Positions 26,244 through 41,200 of a DNA stretch of 64,000 bases are shown here, one piece after another. Within the stretch, counting starts at the first letter, position 1. Each line of letters starts with the position of its first letter. Position numbers and translations under genes: made by a program. The notes beneath the pieces are model-generated. The model saw nothing but the letters and a program-made list of their open reading frames with translations, ran no database searches and was not told the DNA's origin. Source of the DNA: Platycnemis pennipes (taxonomy: Eukaryota; Arthropoda; Insecta; Odonata; Platycnemididae); the NCBI GenBank assembly GCA_933228895.1, contig OW121847.1, positions 48,110,992-48,174,991 on the forward strand. Reading direction: 5' to 3'.

Positions 26244-29200
26244 TCGACTTTGAGGCTTGATATCCCAAAAAAAGAAGAAGCGAAATTCATATACAGCATA
26301 TCAGAGTATAGATAATTTAGCCTCTCGTTTAATGCAGGTAACAGGCGTTTTTTAATGATTACTTTTGAGGCATGTTTTTGCAGATGGGATGAAAAATGGC
26401 AATTTCTTAGATTCGCAGAGGTCAGCGTCACTTTGGGGATTGACCGAAATGCACAAATGAAAGGAAATTTTAAAAGAATATGAATCGTACTTTTGCCATG
26501 ACGTCCGATAAGTTTCAAATATTTACTTTTATTCGTTTAAGTTTATCTAGTCAATTTACGAAACCGGGTTTTCTCCGTAAGTATGGAACATTGGAGTCAC
26601 GCGAGCACCTTCATCTTCATTTTAAAATTTCTAATGCGAATTCATTGACGTCATAACACTTGACTATACCACAATACTTTATTTGCATTTCATATTTTTT
26701 TTAATCGAGTTCGGAACGTAGGCGGAAACGCGGAACAACGTATGCGTTGAGCAGAACGAACTTGAGTTGATGTTGCCGCTATTTCAGCAAACTTTCTTCT
26801 TATGTGGATTTTCGTCTACTTTTCGGAGGAGGTTGAGCTTTTCGCCTCAGGCTTTCCCATAGCCAATTCTAAGCACTTGTTTCACTTTTACTGTAACGAA
26901 GATAGCAGCTAAGTAAACAAATACGCGACCCGTTGGTAAGGCAGTTGAAGAAGGCGGGAATTCAAAATTATGTTTTTAGATGATTTTCACCGAATGAATA
27001 CTTTCGAATTAAAGTATCCGAAAAAAAACGAATACTTGAAAATATCGGAGTATCGGGAAAGTGGCCGATACCCGATTCTCGCTATCGGTATTGGCCCAAG
27101 TCTAGTTAATAGCAACATAAGGTACACATTTTATTTAATTTCATGCATCCAAATGAAATATCTTAGCGTTTGACAAATAGCTGGTGATAGTGAATCTTCT
27201 TTCAGTCAGGTAAATTGAGAAAATATAGGTTATATTTAATTTCTTAATTTCACAATGACAGACTGAAGACTCAGTGTATAATAGTAAGTATGAAATCAAT
27301 AAAGGTGTTTTAGTTGACCCATTTTATTTCTCATACATTTCTTGCTTAGGAATAGAAATGGTTCAAGCTGTTATGTTCTGATGCTGATAATTGATAATCT
27401 TCTTAACTTATTCATAATTGTATGAAATTGTTATTGCATAAGCAATAGTAGTGACCATGGAATGACAATTGAAACTTGTATGTTGTAAACCAATAAAATT
27501 GTGTAAACTTTCAATTAGGAATTATATTTGGTGGAATATGTTATTAGTAACTGGCACAGAGTGTGTAAGTACATAGTAAAATTCTGTAATGAGTTGTTGG
27601 AAGGGTGTTATTTTCTCTTCTATAATTTTTGGGAAATGTGCTGTAAATAGAGTATTTCGTTATGGACTCTTATCAGGAGTTTTTATATGTATTAATTAAT
27701 TAATGCATATAAAATTATTATAATTTTATTAATTAATGTTACATAGCTAAATTAAATCTAATCAATGCAGATGAATCTTGATAGTATGCTCAATGACACT
27801 AGGACAATTAAAGTAAAGCAGATTGTTAATAATATAGGCCGGCTTAAAATTTTCTAATAAGTATGATATATGAGTTTTTCTTTTTAGTCATCCATTGGTG
27901 ACCAGTTTTGTGTGCCTGTGCTCATGTAGTTGTTTTGTCCTCAGTGTGAAGTAGATGGTTATTAAATGAAATTGAATTCATGGATATTTATTACAAACCT
28001 ATGATATTTCCAGGGCATGGTATAAGTACTTTGGGCAGATTATCTCCCTCTGGAGAACGAATCTGATAATTTCCATACTTGTGTATATTTATACTGAAAA
28101 GTGCAAACATATTTAATCATCCAGAAGCAGTATATTATCATCAGAATCGGTTTAGGAAAAAACTGCTACTCAGAACAAAATTCCCTCATGTACTGCAATT
28201 GACCAATAAACTAAATGATTATTTAAGATTGTCATTTGATGGCAAACTTTGATTCAAGTTATGTCATTAGGCTGAATTTTTACATTTTTGATTTGAAGCT
28301 TGAGTTGATCTGACAAAGGTGAACTAAAAGAAAGCATATCCTAACAAGATTCCTCTGTATTGCATTTGTACTAATTTTTATGGTGTAGAATTACTTTTGT
28401 AATCATTAACAAATGGGTTAGGGAGTATAACATTTTTTAAATGATCTTGAGAAAAAAACTACTTTTGGTGGGATCACATTCACATTTTCTTCTTGGAGCA
28501 GAGGACAAAAAGTCTCGAAGAACCAGCCTCCATGTACTTCTGCCAAAGCTGCCTTCCTGCCAAGGCTCCAATGAGTCCATCAACTACAGTCCTGTTTCGC
28601 CCAGTGAGTTCTGAGTGGAAGATAAAAAAATCTTCATTTTTATCTTTGTGAAAGGAAAATAGTGTTTTGAAGACAGTCGTTTATGCAAAACTAGCGTAAA
28701 GTATTTATGTTGTAGAATTGGAATGCAATGTAGGTTTCTTGTAGGACTTTTTTATTAATAGAAAAAAGTGGAGACATGTATGGCAATCAAAGTTGAATAC
28801 AATGAGTGAAATATTTGGAAGTAGTTTACTGTTATAAAATTTTGAGAAGTATAGAATTGCATTTTTGGAATGTAAATTTATTGAGGGTGGCCATGGAAAT
28901 ATGATGCTAATCAGAAGTTTTCATGGAAATATTTTGTTAATCATGTGATGGTAATGATAACTTAAGAGTGGTTGGTATGTGTCTATATTTTATTTATTTT
29001 ACTGGCATCCAATGAAGCCTTGTATAGGCGCTGACCTAGGGTTTTCATGTAACAAGAGGTTGGCATGGTAGTTTCTCTACATTTTACACATTAGGAGATG
29101 TAATTTCTTTAGTCATTTTTAGTTTATTAGATTGTTGTGCAGAAGAAAATGAATTAAATGTTTCACATAGGAATTATAAGTCCAGGAAACTTATATTTTT

Positions 29201-32200
29201 ATTTTGAATTTTTGTTTCACCATTCTTTTAATCTTTGATTCTCACAGAAGTTAATTGAGGAGAAAAGTAAATTCAGGATAGTTCATAGGACAATGGTTTT
29301 TAATGAGAATGACTATTTGGTTTACACAGTTTTTTAAAGTCTTTGGTTCCTGAATCTTCACTTTTTATAGAGAATTTTTCTTGTTTTTCCTCATTGAATT
29401 AAGTAAATTATGTTCGTCATTGAAAACTATACACGCTTTATGAATGTGTTATTAGGATAATTTTTGTATGTGTTTCCAGTTTATTTACCTCATAACTCGA
29501 GGAAAAGTGTAGGTCCTCATGCTCTTTATCATATTCATGTAGATTGTAATTGTATTAGGAATTTACTTAACTTCTATTTGTCATCGTTTTAGTGAAAGGT
29601 AAGCACTTTGCAATTACATTCTTAAAGTAATTAATAGTTTAATCATCTTTTAGCCACACTCATTTAGAATAGACTCAATTCTTCTACACTATGCCTGTCC
29701 TGTCATATACATTCTCTTTTCTGCATGCAATGGCAAGCAGCACTTTTTGAATTGCAAATTGAATGGACACCATATTGAGTAGTATGATTTTTCTCATTAA
29801 CCATATTAACATTTTACATCTACTCATGCAGTTGTAGTGTATTGTAATTTTCTACCTTCCTTGAATGCTTCTTTCATTACATACTCTTTAGTAACAATGC
29901 TATAGTATTGGCATTGATTACAATAGTTAATAGTCCTGATTGTCAATGTGATTGTGGTGAGATGCACTATGACTCCATTGATATAATTTCTCTGAAATTG
30001 GTTGGAGTAATATAATTTGAATTTCTATCCAGTGACAATAGTAACAGTGATAATAGTTAAGTATTTCTGTATATAAATCATTTGGAATAATATTTGAAAA
30101 ATATGTTGTTATAATAATTACCTGTATTCCCAGCTAGCACAAAAGATGTTTTACCCACTTATTACCCCTTAGTTACACGGAAGCAACGTTGGTAAAAGAT
30201 GGAAGCTGCATGCATTAATGGATAATTTACACGGAAGGAATTTGGGTAAATATTGGGTAAACAGGTGGTAAATTTCAGTAATTTTAAGGGTAAAGCTTCT
30301 TTAGCCTATGACAGAGCCACCGGCTGGGTGTAAGAGGATCTATCTGTAAAGACTGTGGGCTATCGATACCTACTTCGACCATGTCACTATCGATATAAAC
30401 TGGAACCACGCGGCTATCGATAGTTGAGGATTTTACTGGCGGGGTACGTATATATTAAAGATAAATGAACATTGAAACATATTTTTTTAACGTAAATCAA
30501 TTTTATTCGCCAAAGACAAAAAGTGAAACAACTGAAGAGTAACATAAATACCATTATGAAAACAACAATAGTAAGTAGTTGATGCAAAAGCATACTCATT
30601 TTAAAACAAATGAAAAACTTAGCAAAACTAAAAGGGTAGAGTGAAAAATATCTCATAATACTTCAGCGTAATTCAGAAGGAAACTGAACTTTTCTGGCAT
30701 TGCCTTCAAAGAACTCCTGAGAAGCAAAATAGGAAAAATATTTAGCCTTAAGACACCATCTAAAAGTTGCTTAAAAATCTCCCAATGCCTTCACGAAAAA
30801 ATAATAAATACATAAAACACCATTCCTAATTACCTCTTGTTCGCAATAGATCCTTCCTTCACAGACATGAAAATAAATCATACTGCTAGACACATTTTCA
30901 GCTTATTAAACCCTCTTGCTTTCATTAGGAACTGGGCAAGGAAAGAATCTGCAAATATATATCTAGCAAAAAGATATGTCTAGAACAGAAAACACTAACA
31001 CAAAGAATTTTTAAAGCCGTTTCTAAGCCAAAATACTCCAAAATTTTTCAAATGAACGTAATCGGGGATTCAATGAAGCAATTGTTATGTCTATTGTAAA
31101 TTGGAGGGGTGGGCGGGGGCCTTCTGGAGCCCCCCTGGCACTTAGACCTCTTTAGATCCATTGTGCCAACCCACATTTAACCTGCCCGCCACTTGCAGGC
31201 AGGGGACAAGAGCACCACGGTAGAGGTATAGAGGGGGGCTACCCATCCAACCTCCGTCCGGGCCCAACGTTGCTTAACTTCGGTGATCTGACGGGAACCG
31301 GTGTATCAACTTGGCTAGGCCCTTGCCCTGTTATGTCTATTAGTTTTTATAATAACCGGAAGTATCTTCAATACCTCAAGGTACACTAAAAACTATACAA
31401 CCATTCACAACCGCACATGATTTACCTCACCATTACATACAGAAAATAAATTATTGCGATCGCGTCGTAGTAGCGTCCATTTTACACTATTCCTTGTTTA
31501 CAACTAGAGCTCCCTCCCCATTTGTAGCGACCGTAACAATCCCAAAGCACAGAGTATATTCCGGATACTCATAAGTTCATGTAGTTCGTGCTCAATGCTG
31601 ACATCTAGCAAAAAATTGATGCACCACTTCAATAGTTCCTCTTTCGGTAGTAGGAATATGGTTAAAAAATGGGTAACACCCATCGAGGGTAAAATATCCT
31701 TACATTACACAAAATATTTACAGATAAGACTTCCTTTGTGCTAGCTGGGATTAGGACTAAAATTATTATGATTTAAAATGTTTTTAAAATATTACTTCTA
31801 TATTAAATTAAGTAAATATTTGCTCATTTGAACAGTGGTTGTATTATTTGTGTTATCAGATTGAAGAAATTCCTGGAAATTATGAATACATGAATTCCAT
31901 GACAAAAAACTCAAGGAGCACACAGAGAAAGAATAATCCTGACTTTATCGCAGTCCTTTTTTAGCCTTTGATAAAAATATGCACCAGTTAGTGTTGAACT
32001 GGTTTCCGGTTGGAGGTAGCAGTAATAACAAACGGCGTTGAGAAACAGAACATTTATTGCAAAGAACAAATTAGCCATGAGACAGGGGGAAAGGTAATGG
32101 AAGAGGGAATGACGGGGTAACAGGGAATAACACGAGAGGGGGGGGGAGGGGGGTGCCGATCACCTATGGGTCTTCGGCTTCTTCGCCTCTGCTGGAAGCG

Positions 32201-35200
32201 GTCTCGGGCGCGGGACTAGGAGCGAGAAGCGGCGTCGGGGTCGTATGTGCGCGATGGTGGCCTATCCCCAACTCAGCACCGCCGAACCGCTCAGAATCGC
32301 CGAACTGGCGATCCACAAGGAAAGCAATAAGGGTAAAAGGCAGCAAGGAACCCCAAACAAACAACACCAAAAAGGCCTCGAAAACTGGCCGGCAGAACAA
32401 CCACCCAATTTAGCCTTCCCCCGCAAACACCACCGAACAAATCCCAGAACTGCTCCAGAGATCTCTCGGTTCCTCTTCTCCCTCCTACGACCGCTCCCGA
32501 GGATCGGTTGGTCAGGAAGAGAAAAAAGAAAAAAAACAAAAAAAAGGGGTTAACGTTAACGATAAGGTTAACGTTCATGGTATGGTTTCAGTTGGGAGAC
32601 GTGGCATTTTCTTTTAACTATTCCGCTTACTTCGTCTTCTAATTCGGCCGTGACGGGTGTAGTGAATCGGATTATCCGGTATGGTCACGACCACGTAGAT
32701 GCCAGTTTTGCGGACACCTTATTAGTTGCCGAACGAAGGTATGTAGTGGGACTCATCTGAAGTTGTTTTATACTATAGACACTCATAAACCACATTTATT
32801 AAATTTATAGTCTTATTAAAGTTATTTTATCAATTTGCCTTATTAGCATAAGAATATGAGTTGAAGATTATATTCACATATTCGTAAAATTCTTTTTCAA
32901 GTTGTACTGATTCGTCATTTCTGTGAGAAACAAAAAATTTTACTTATGAGTTTTCAAAAGAATTTTCTTACTCTTTTTTTTGTAATGCCATCCCAAGTAC
33001 TATACTCGTGTTTAGTTTACTTGCGAAATGTTTTCTATGTAGAAAACAACCAGTTATAGTTAAATAGGGATACTAGTTCTTTTTGTTGACCATTTTTATT
33101 ATTTTTAGAGTGTGTCTGCATTGAAATTGTGAAACATTCTGCGTCAGAGAGCAGAACATTTTCATGTGTTCATGTGCTGCCTAAAGTGAAAGATTTATTC
33201 TTTACATCAGTGAACAATGTAGGTGGCAGTGATCAAGGAAGATTTGGTACAGGTGAATTTTATATCGATCTTAGGTGCAGTTAGATTAAAGGGAAAGAGA
33301 TTTTTTTCAAAGTCTGTATGAAATACAGAAGCTTAAGAAGTTTTGGATTATCTCCCTCTTTGATTACGGCTCAATTTAGGTGTTAAATTACTTTGATGAC
33401 AGCCAAATAATGGTATTATTATAAGACTCTCTCCTGTGGTATGGCAATTCCCTCGGTTCGTAATGCCAGCCATGCGACGCGACGCGTGACATCGGTCGTG
33501 AAAAGTTTCTTAGATCAAGGGCGGGATCTCGGATAATTATTTTGTGCATTCGCAATCATTATCAGCGACGCAGACCCTTCTAGACGACCATATGTCGTAG
33601 TAACCTTCTTTATGGTTCAGTCTACCAATTCATATTGGTGATTTAAAGCATTTAGATCTTGTAGAATGCGCGAGAGGCAAATGACTTCGGGCTGTCGATG
33701 GCGTCACAAACTGTAGTATTTCTAATTATTTAGTTCTTTAGCTGTCAAAATCCCACCTCTGTGATTTTCGCCGTAACTATTCAAAGAGCGATATGAAAAC
33801 TATTCCAGTTTCCCTGTGAGAGAATTGATATTTTTCTAATAGATATTTCAATTGCTTAAAAACAGTCTTTGTTTCCGATGTGGAATTGATGTGTAGTCGA
33901 AATGTCAGTGGTAGCCTCAGGAATTATACTCGACCTACATTGTCGTTAGTTTGGTCTGTAAGGAAAGTGTGCAGTGTGTTTTAGGCATGCATAAAATGTG
34001 GAAGACCACCATGTGCTATTTCGGGAAGCCATAAACCTGTTCTTCGAGTAAGTGCATGGATACGGTTTCCAAAGTTGTACGCGTGAAATGTCAACTCTGT
34101 CGTGCAAGAAGTCGAGAGTTTTCGAAAGGGAACTGAGTGCTTCGTTCCCGGTTGACGTATTATAAGCATAATCATAGATCCAGCAAAGATAATTTGCTTG
34201 ATTATGACCACTCATTCTCTCAGTTATGAGTAGATGAAATGCTTATTTTTGTATCGCCAAGTTTATGGCATTTGGTAGGCTGGAGGTGTCACCTGTAGCG
34301 GCTTAGTGAAGTCGGATGAATCATTATTGAGGGCTGTCGTACTCTGGTTGCGTTGCGCACGTCATTGATAGCATCGTATTTACGATATGTAAACAATGTC
34401 GGAATAAACTTGGTTTGTTGTGATACCCACTAATTAACTCTTGGCACGATGGTTTCCCGGTTGCTTATTATTGTGACTAATAACTTGCAACTTCTGAGTG
34501 TTTTGATTGTTTAGGAAATATAGGCGTACGTATGTCGTCGCGATAAGCAAAGAAACCAAGGAAAATATCGAGTTCGGAATGGACGTACTTCCCTCTGTCT
34601 CCAAAACAGAAACAGGTTTTGCTATTTAGATATGTGCATATTTACAACATATCATTCAGAGTAGAGTTTTCATGGACTATTATTTGTTCTAATTCAGTTG
34701 AATCAGGGGAAAAACAAAGTTTGAATAATGCTAGAGCATAGATGAGGTTATCTCAGGGCCGTATTTACCATATGGCGAACCCGGCGGCCGCCGGGGGCCC
34801 CGCGAGAGTCACGAGGAGGCATGTTTTTAATGTAATTATAGACGTAATCGGACGCCTACTATTAGAGTATTAATAGTGTTAGATATTTGTCCTCATGTAT
34901 TGTTTTTAAAAGCAAGGAAAAGTCTGTCAAGCTGCCAGGTTGCAATTGCAATGTTATAGTTTTAAGACTATATATTCCGCCGGGGGCCTCAGTGGTTTAA
35001 ATACGTCCCTAGGTTATCTATTTACTCCTTTGAAGAATTAATTGTTCTTGAGCTATTGAAACGATAGCGTAGACTTGTTTCCGAGAGTTATTTATACGAC
35101 CAAATGTAGCGCCATGGAGTATACATAATAATATTATATAGTATCCATGTCTGAAGCATTCTTTGTTATATATGTTACCATTTAACAACTATGTTGCAGA

Positions 35201-38200
35201 TGTTGCCAATTTTGGGAGTTTTTATGCGACAGCGGTTAAGTAACCGGCCTCCCTACGATAAGTGCGTGACTTTTTATCGCCGTATCGGAGTTAGTACATC
35301 TATTTTACCTTACCAGGTCAACATCAGGTTGCTGTGCGAGAGTGGTGAAAATTGGCGTTTTAGTTTTCTTTTTGAGGCGTGGATCAAATGACCCAGAAAA
35401 ATCCGCGCGAGATATGTCGTACAAGGTTGCCTAGTTCCAAGGCCGTCTAATTTCGTGTCTCACGGCCTTGGAAGCCTTACGTTTCATAAGTACAGGATTG
35501 GGAGCAATATTGTTTCATCGATGGTTTTCGATGATTTCCTATAATTGGAAATATTCCTATTCATTGAAACCAATATCGAGTGAATTTTGCATTATCCTTT
35601 TTAGTAACTGAATTACTGAGAGTGGAATTTCCTGGACCCAGTCTCCTCAATGCCATCATGACCGAGATACCTTTCCTTTCTCCATTCGATCACATCCAAA
35701 GTGGTCAAAAATGATTAAATATCATTGCTATCCTCAGAACCTGTGCTCAGAACACTGTAATATCATTTGTTGTTAGACTGCAATTATGCTCATCTGGAAT
35801 TAAAACTATTGAAAAAGTTGGTACCTGTAATAGTATTGCTCATCGGTGGCCGAAGATCATTTTGCACACTATTTAAACAATGATTTTTCTAGAAACTAAA
35901 AATGAAATTATTTATGAAAGTGATATTTTTATTTCATTGGTGATAAAATGAGGTATTAAGATTTATTTAGTTTCCACATAAGTAATGTTCATCGCATGCT
36001 TCATCTGATGCCCTCTCTTCTGCTATCAGAATCCTATATAAGTTATGAATGAGTTTTCCTCTATACAGTCTACCGATAAGTTCAGCAGTAACATTCCTCC
36101 TCAAACACTCCTTCCTCGCAGTCACTGTTTGAAATTCACAATTTTCACGTGGTACTAAAACAAGCTGCTGCAGATTTTAATAAATGGGGTTTGTATTTTA
36201 TACTTTCATTTTCAGTTATAAAATAAAATTTCAAATGCATACAAAGCAGATTGTTTGATAAGAATATGCACTCAAAAATATTTTTTTTACCCAATGAGTG
36301 AGTACTAATTTGGATTAAAATCCTAAAAAAGTCTATCATTTATGTTCTGGGCTTGATAAGATATGGAAAACGTAAGGGACCCTCAATATTCCAAGTCCAA
36401 CCAAGTTATCTCAACACATTTAGCTCTGAATTTATGCATGGAGATTTATATTCACTCGAAACTTGATGATTTAATCAGAATGTACCTCAAACACCTCCAT
36501 AGCAATGATTTTCCACTGTTTCAAAGTGAGATATCCTTATTTTTATTTGTGTCCTCTTGGTATCAATATCAATCAGCCACTTAGATGACATCATAGTTAA
36601 TGGACTTATTGGAATTAGCCAAAAAACATGTGATTAGTTTTCTCAAGGATTTAATAAATTTTTTTTATCTTTGAAAGAATGGAATATGGAATGGAATAAT
36701 AGACCTGCCTTTAGTGGTACATACTGATCCAAATTGATTGATTGAGGGCCAGTTTTAAAGTTCATAATTGACTGATTATTCTGACCAATATTTTTACAGT
36801 TATAAACCAGCCGAAAAATTGTGTTGCTGCCCTGTGAAGGTGTTACACTCGGTGCTACGCACTTTAGATTAGATCATGAATAGATTTATTCACACAAGCA
36901 AATTATTTTTTGACTGTTTGGGTAAACATTTAGAGAAATGGTTTTACTTTTCTTATGGATTTCATTCATGGATATGGATAGCTTTTGTCTTGAGGCTCTG
37001 AGGTTGCAATTCAAAGTAATGGCTCATTGAAACAAGTGAAAAAAATATAATCCCGGTATTTGAAAGTTGCTAAAACATGGCAATTTTTGTTTCATCACAA
37101 TTTCATTTTAATACTTCAAAATTTAATCAGGTGCTCCAACTTTATCATATATTGTACAATGAAAACTCAGAAAGTTACCTCTTGTCCAATGCTTTGATGT
37201 GAGATATCTAATTACCATTTATGATTAATGATCTTTTGTTCTGATTTTGTCATTGCTCATTCTATGTTTTGATGTATCTTTATACTTTACTATCATCTCT
37301 TCAGGTGCCACCAGTTGGTTGGATGCTTCAAAACTGAATGACTTTCCATCACCTGATAAGGTATCCATTTATTTTGTTGAATGCCTGATATCAGTAGATT
37401 TAGCTTCAATTTTGCATTGATTAACATGATATTGTTGACACATTATGTATGATCCATAATTAGATCATAGGAGTGAGCGCATTATGACTAAATGTGACTT
37501 ACAAAAAAAAAACATTTCCATCAACAGCTCCATCCTCCTGGAGCAGATGCAAGTACCTTTGCAACTACCCCCACCATGGGTGCTTCAGCTGTTGGAAGTC
37601 CTGTGTCTCCATGTAGTGGCACTGGTGCTGGGAACAATAATGGTGGCTTGACCCGTAAGGAGTCCTATAAGGCTCAAAGAAAAAACTATCGTAGGGAAAA
37701 GAAGCGTGTTGCCAATGAGCTTCTTTCCTCCTTGAAAGACCCTTCTGTTGTAGTTCTTGCGGACTGGCTTAAGGTATGATATCAGCATCATTGCTCTTCA
37801 TGTTTTTTTAACTCTTAATGTGCATTCACTCTGTTCATCTCTAATGTTAATAAAATTATTATGCCTAATTATATATTGCACTAGCGGAGGTGCCTGTTAA
37901 TTCTCAATGGGAGTGATAAAAGTAGGAAATAATAGAGCACTTGTGATTGTACAGGAGAGAATCTTACTCCTAAAATCTTAAATTAATGTATCTTACAAAG
38001 TTGAATTTGCCCATACTGTCGCTTTATTTTCATTCTGGCATCTAAGTTTCATTCACATTGCATCTATGTTACCAATCGTATGTTGACACCTTCATGGAAT
38101 TTTATGACAGAAATTATGTTCAAAGTAGACGATTTTCAAATTGATGTGGAAAAACAAAGAAACCTACATATTTACACCAGTGTTATGTTATCAGGGATTA

Positions 38201-41200
38201 AGCAAGAAGAGGAAATTAAATAAATAAATATGTACTCTCCAAAGCAGACTAATACCAGTAGCAAAGAATCATTTTCAGGTATACAGACGAACAACAGTAC
38301 CGATATATCAGCACTAATAATTCAAAGGGAGAGAAACTCAAAGGAATGTGTCAGTGGATGAGCCATATCCAACTTATTTGTTAACAGAGCCTTTGGTCAC
38401 TAAGGGAAATGGCTGATTGAATAGTAAAATTTCAGAAAGTTCTGCAGAAATATTCAAAGTTCTGGTAATTTTAACCAAAATCAGTATTTGACCATGAAAA
38501 TAAGAATAGTAATTGAAATACCTTTCGACTAGTGTGCTTCTCAAGTTTGTGCACTGAATATTTCTAATTAAAATGTATTAATGAAATAATGGGGGCGTTT
38601 ACTCGGAACCGAAATCGCAATTTTGTACACGAAATCGTTAGATGGAAACGAAAAACAAATTATAGTGAAAAAATTAATCTTCTAACCACAACCATTCACT
38701 CATAAATCAAAAATTAAAATAAGCAAAAGGTGACGCCCACCGAAAATGCTGCTGTGATAACATTGACGTCATTTTCCTCCCGTCCTTGACTGCTTTCAGG
38801 GGAGGGGGAAGGGAGTGGAAGGGGGTTCTCGGAAGGTCTGCTCGCACAGATGCTGTCAAAATCGCTCCCATTGGCCGAGTCAGCAGTGTCCCCCCCTTTG
38901 CGATAAGGCGAAGTAGCTTCGCGGGCTCAGTTGTGATTGGACGAAGTCGATATACGTCAGAGGTTGCACCACACCCACTTTTCCGAAAGGGTTAAAAACA
39001 TCAGTTTTTCGCCACTTATAACTCGGGAAATAATTGTCGGATCAGAAAACGGAAAAATACGGGTCCTTTTATTTTACAAACTCTATCAGATTCGGCAATT
39101 AAAAAAATATGGTAAACGACCCCATTGCCTCGAGCAATAAGACCTTTACGTGTACATTTGATGGGAGTGCTTTGACCCGTCTGGAGTCAAGATGGTGACT
39201 TTTATGTGCATGATGAGTAGCCTAATAACTGCGCAAGGAAGACATTTATTAAATTTCAAAGTTTAAATGCCTTACTATGTTTTGTTCTTTAGTTTTAGGG
39301 GATTGAATATGCCTGTACACGTGCCTACATTCTCCTTTATAATTCAGCAATTCCTTTAGTATTCAAGGGAAAACTGAAAAATTCACCCAAAATAGTTGCA
39401 TTGTACTGAAGTACCAATAATTTTGATCCCAAGTTAGAATTTGATGATATTCATAAGAATATTTATTGAATTATCTTTTGGCTGGTGTGCATCTCATGGT
39501 TGTGCAGTAGGTATTTTTTATTAAAATTTTCTAATGACAAAATGGCTGCAAGCTGTAAGAAAGCCTTTTACATGTATTTCTTATGGGGACACGTTGACTC
39601 AACTGGAGTCAAACTGAGGACCATTAGTTGCAAAAAAGTAGCCTATTATCTGTCCAAGGATGACATTTAATAAACCTTAAAGTTTCAAAGTGGTGATACA
39701 TTTGATTCTCGAGTTTTAGGCGAACATATTACATCCTACTTTATTTATAAGATGAACGAAAAGGCAGTGAACTTTACATGAATCATCCAGTAAGCATCAA
39801 AATTTTTGTTTACTCATAAATTGTTGTTTTGATCCATTGATGTAATGTAAGAATTTATGCTTTAGTTCTTAAATAACCTCTAACGTTCAATTTTGCAAAA
39901 GTTATTTAAATGGAATTCTTTTTGTGCATATGTACTTTTATTGTGATGAATATTTTGATGGCCATAAGATACTATCTTCTAACCAGAGGCCGATGTTTTA
40001 ATTGATAAAAGGTCTATAATTACATATGATATGTAGGGAAAGAGTTAACATATATCTTTGACTTGATTAGAAGGAAAGGAGTTCTTGGGCTCCTTACAAA
40101 GAATCAAGTAGATTTGATTTTTGTGCAATAATTTCACATGAAATAATATTTACCCAGGATAATAAAATGTGTAACCTAGGATAATTAAATGTGTAATCGA
40201 TGATTTGTTTTTGAGTAGGTGTAAAAAATATATGCTCAATTATATGTATGGTAATTATTTTTTATTAATAGATAAGGGGAAAACTGAAAGGCTGGACTAA
40301 ATTATGGTGTGTGTTGAAACCTGGCCTTCTGTTGCTCTATAAGAGTCCCAAAATGAAGGTAAGATGATGGAGATCCATCAGTAGGATTATCAAAAATGTA
40401 TTTCCTTTGAAGTTGATATTTTACAGAATATAAACTAATCATACACCCAATAATTTCTGATTAAGTCAATTTTTGTCCTTGCAGAGTAACCACTGGGTGG
40501 GTACTGTCCTTTTAAATGCTTGCCAAGTTATGGAGCGCCCGTCAAAGAAAGATGGTTTCTGTTTTAAATTATTTCATCCTTTGGAGCAATCTATATGGGC
40601 ACCCCGAGGACCTGAAAAGGAAGCTATAGGTAGGGAATTTGTATTTTGTTGGTTTACACATATGATGTAATGCTTTATAGTTGAAATATAAATAGAGTGT
40701 AAGATTTGGCAGCCATCTCTAAAAGCACAAAAGTTGTTGAGCGAAATGCTCAGGACATTTTCGAATCACGTTGTGACCATAATCTGAAAATGTTTTCATG
40801 TCATTTTTGGAGTCAAACATTTTATAACATGCTGTCTGTATATTTCTAGCATATGGGTCATGCCATTTTAAATCAACAAATAGCCCTAGACTCACCATCA
40901 CAAATCTCAATGAAACTTTGTGTATAGTTGGTGCCAACCTTCGTGAGTCAAAAGACATTCCCTGTTTCTGCAGAGAAAAATCGCCCCTGAAATATAGGCA
41001 GCCATGAATTGTGTGAACACCTGGAAAACTTCTTTTTGCACTATTTTTCTACCAGCCGCAGCATGCTGGCTTTACGTTATATACTCATGTAAAATATGTC
41101 ATTAGAAAGCTTATAAAGTGTACATAATACTAAAGTACTTTTAAATGTATTTCCTGCAAGAATAAGTTCTTTTTTGTCTCTGTAAATTAACTACCAAACT

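Noticed and set aside
32153..32553. Frames of 78-102 codons on both strands in GC-rich DNA
   Set aside because: They lie in the noncoding 3' part of the Gypsy-like relic and overlap one another without conserved motifs.
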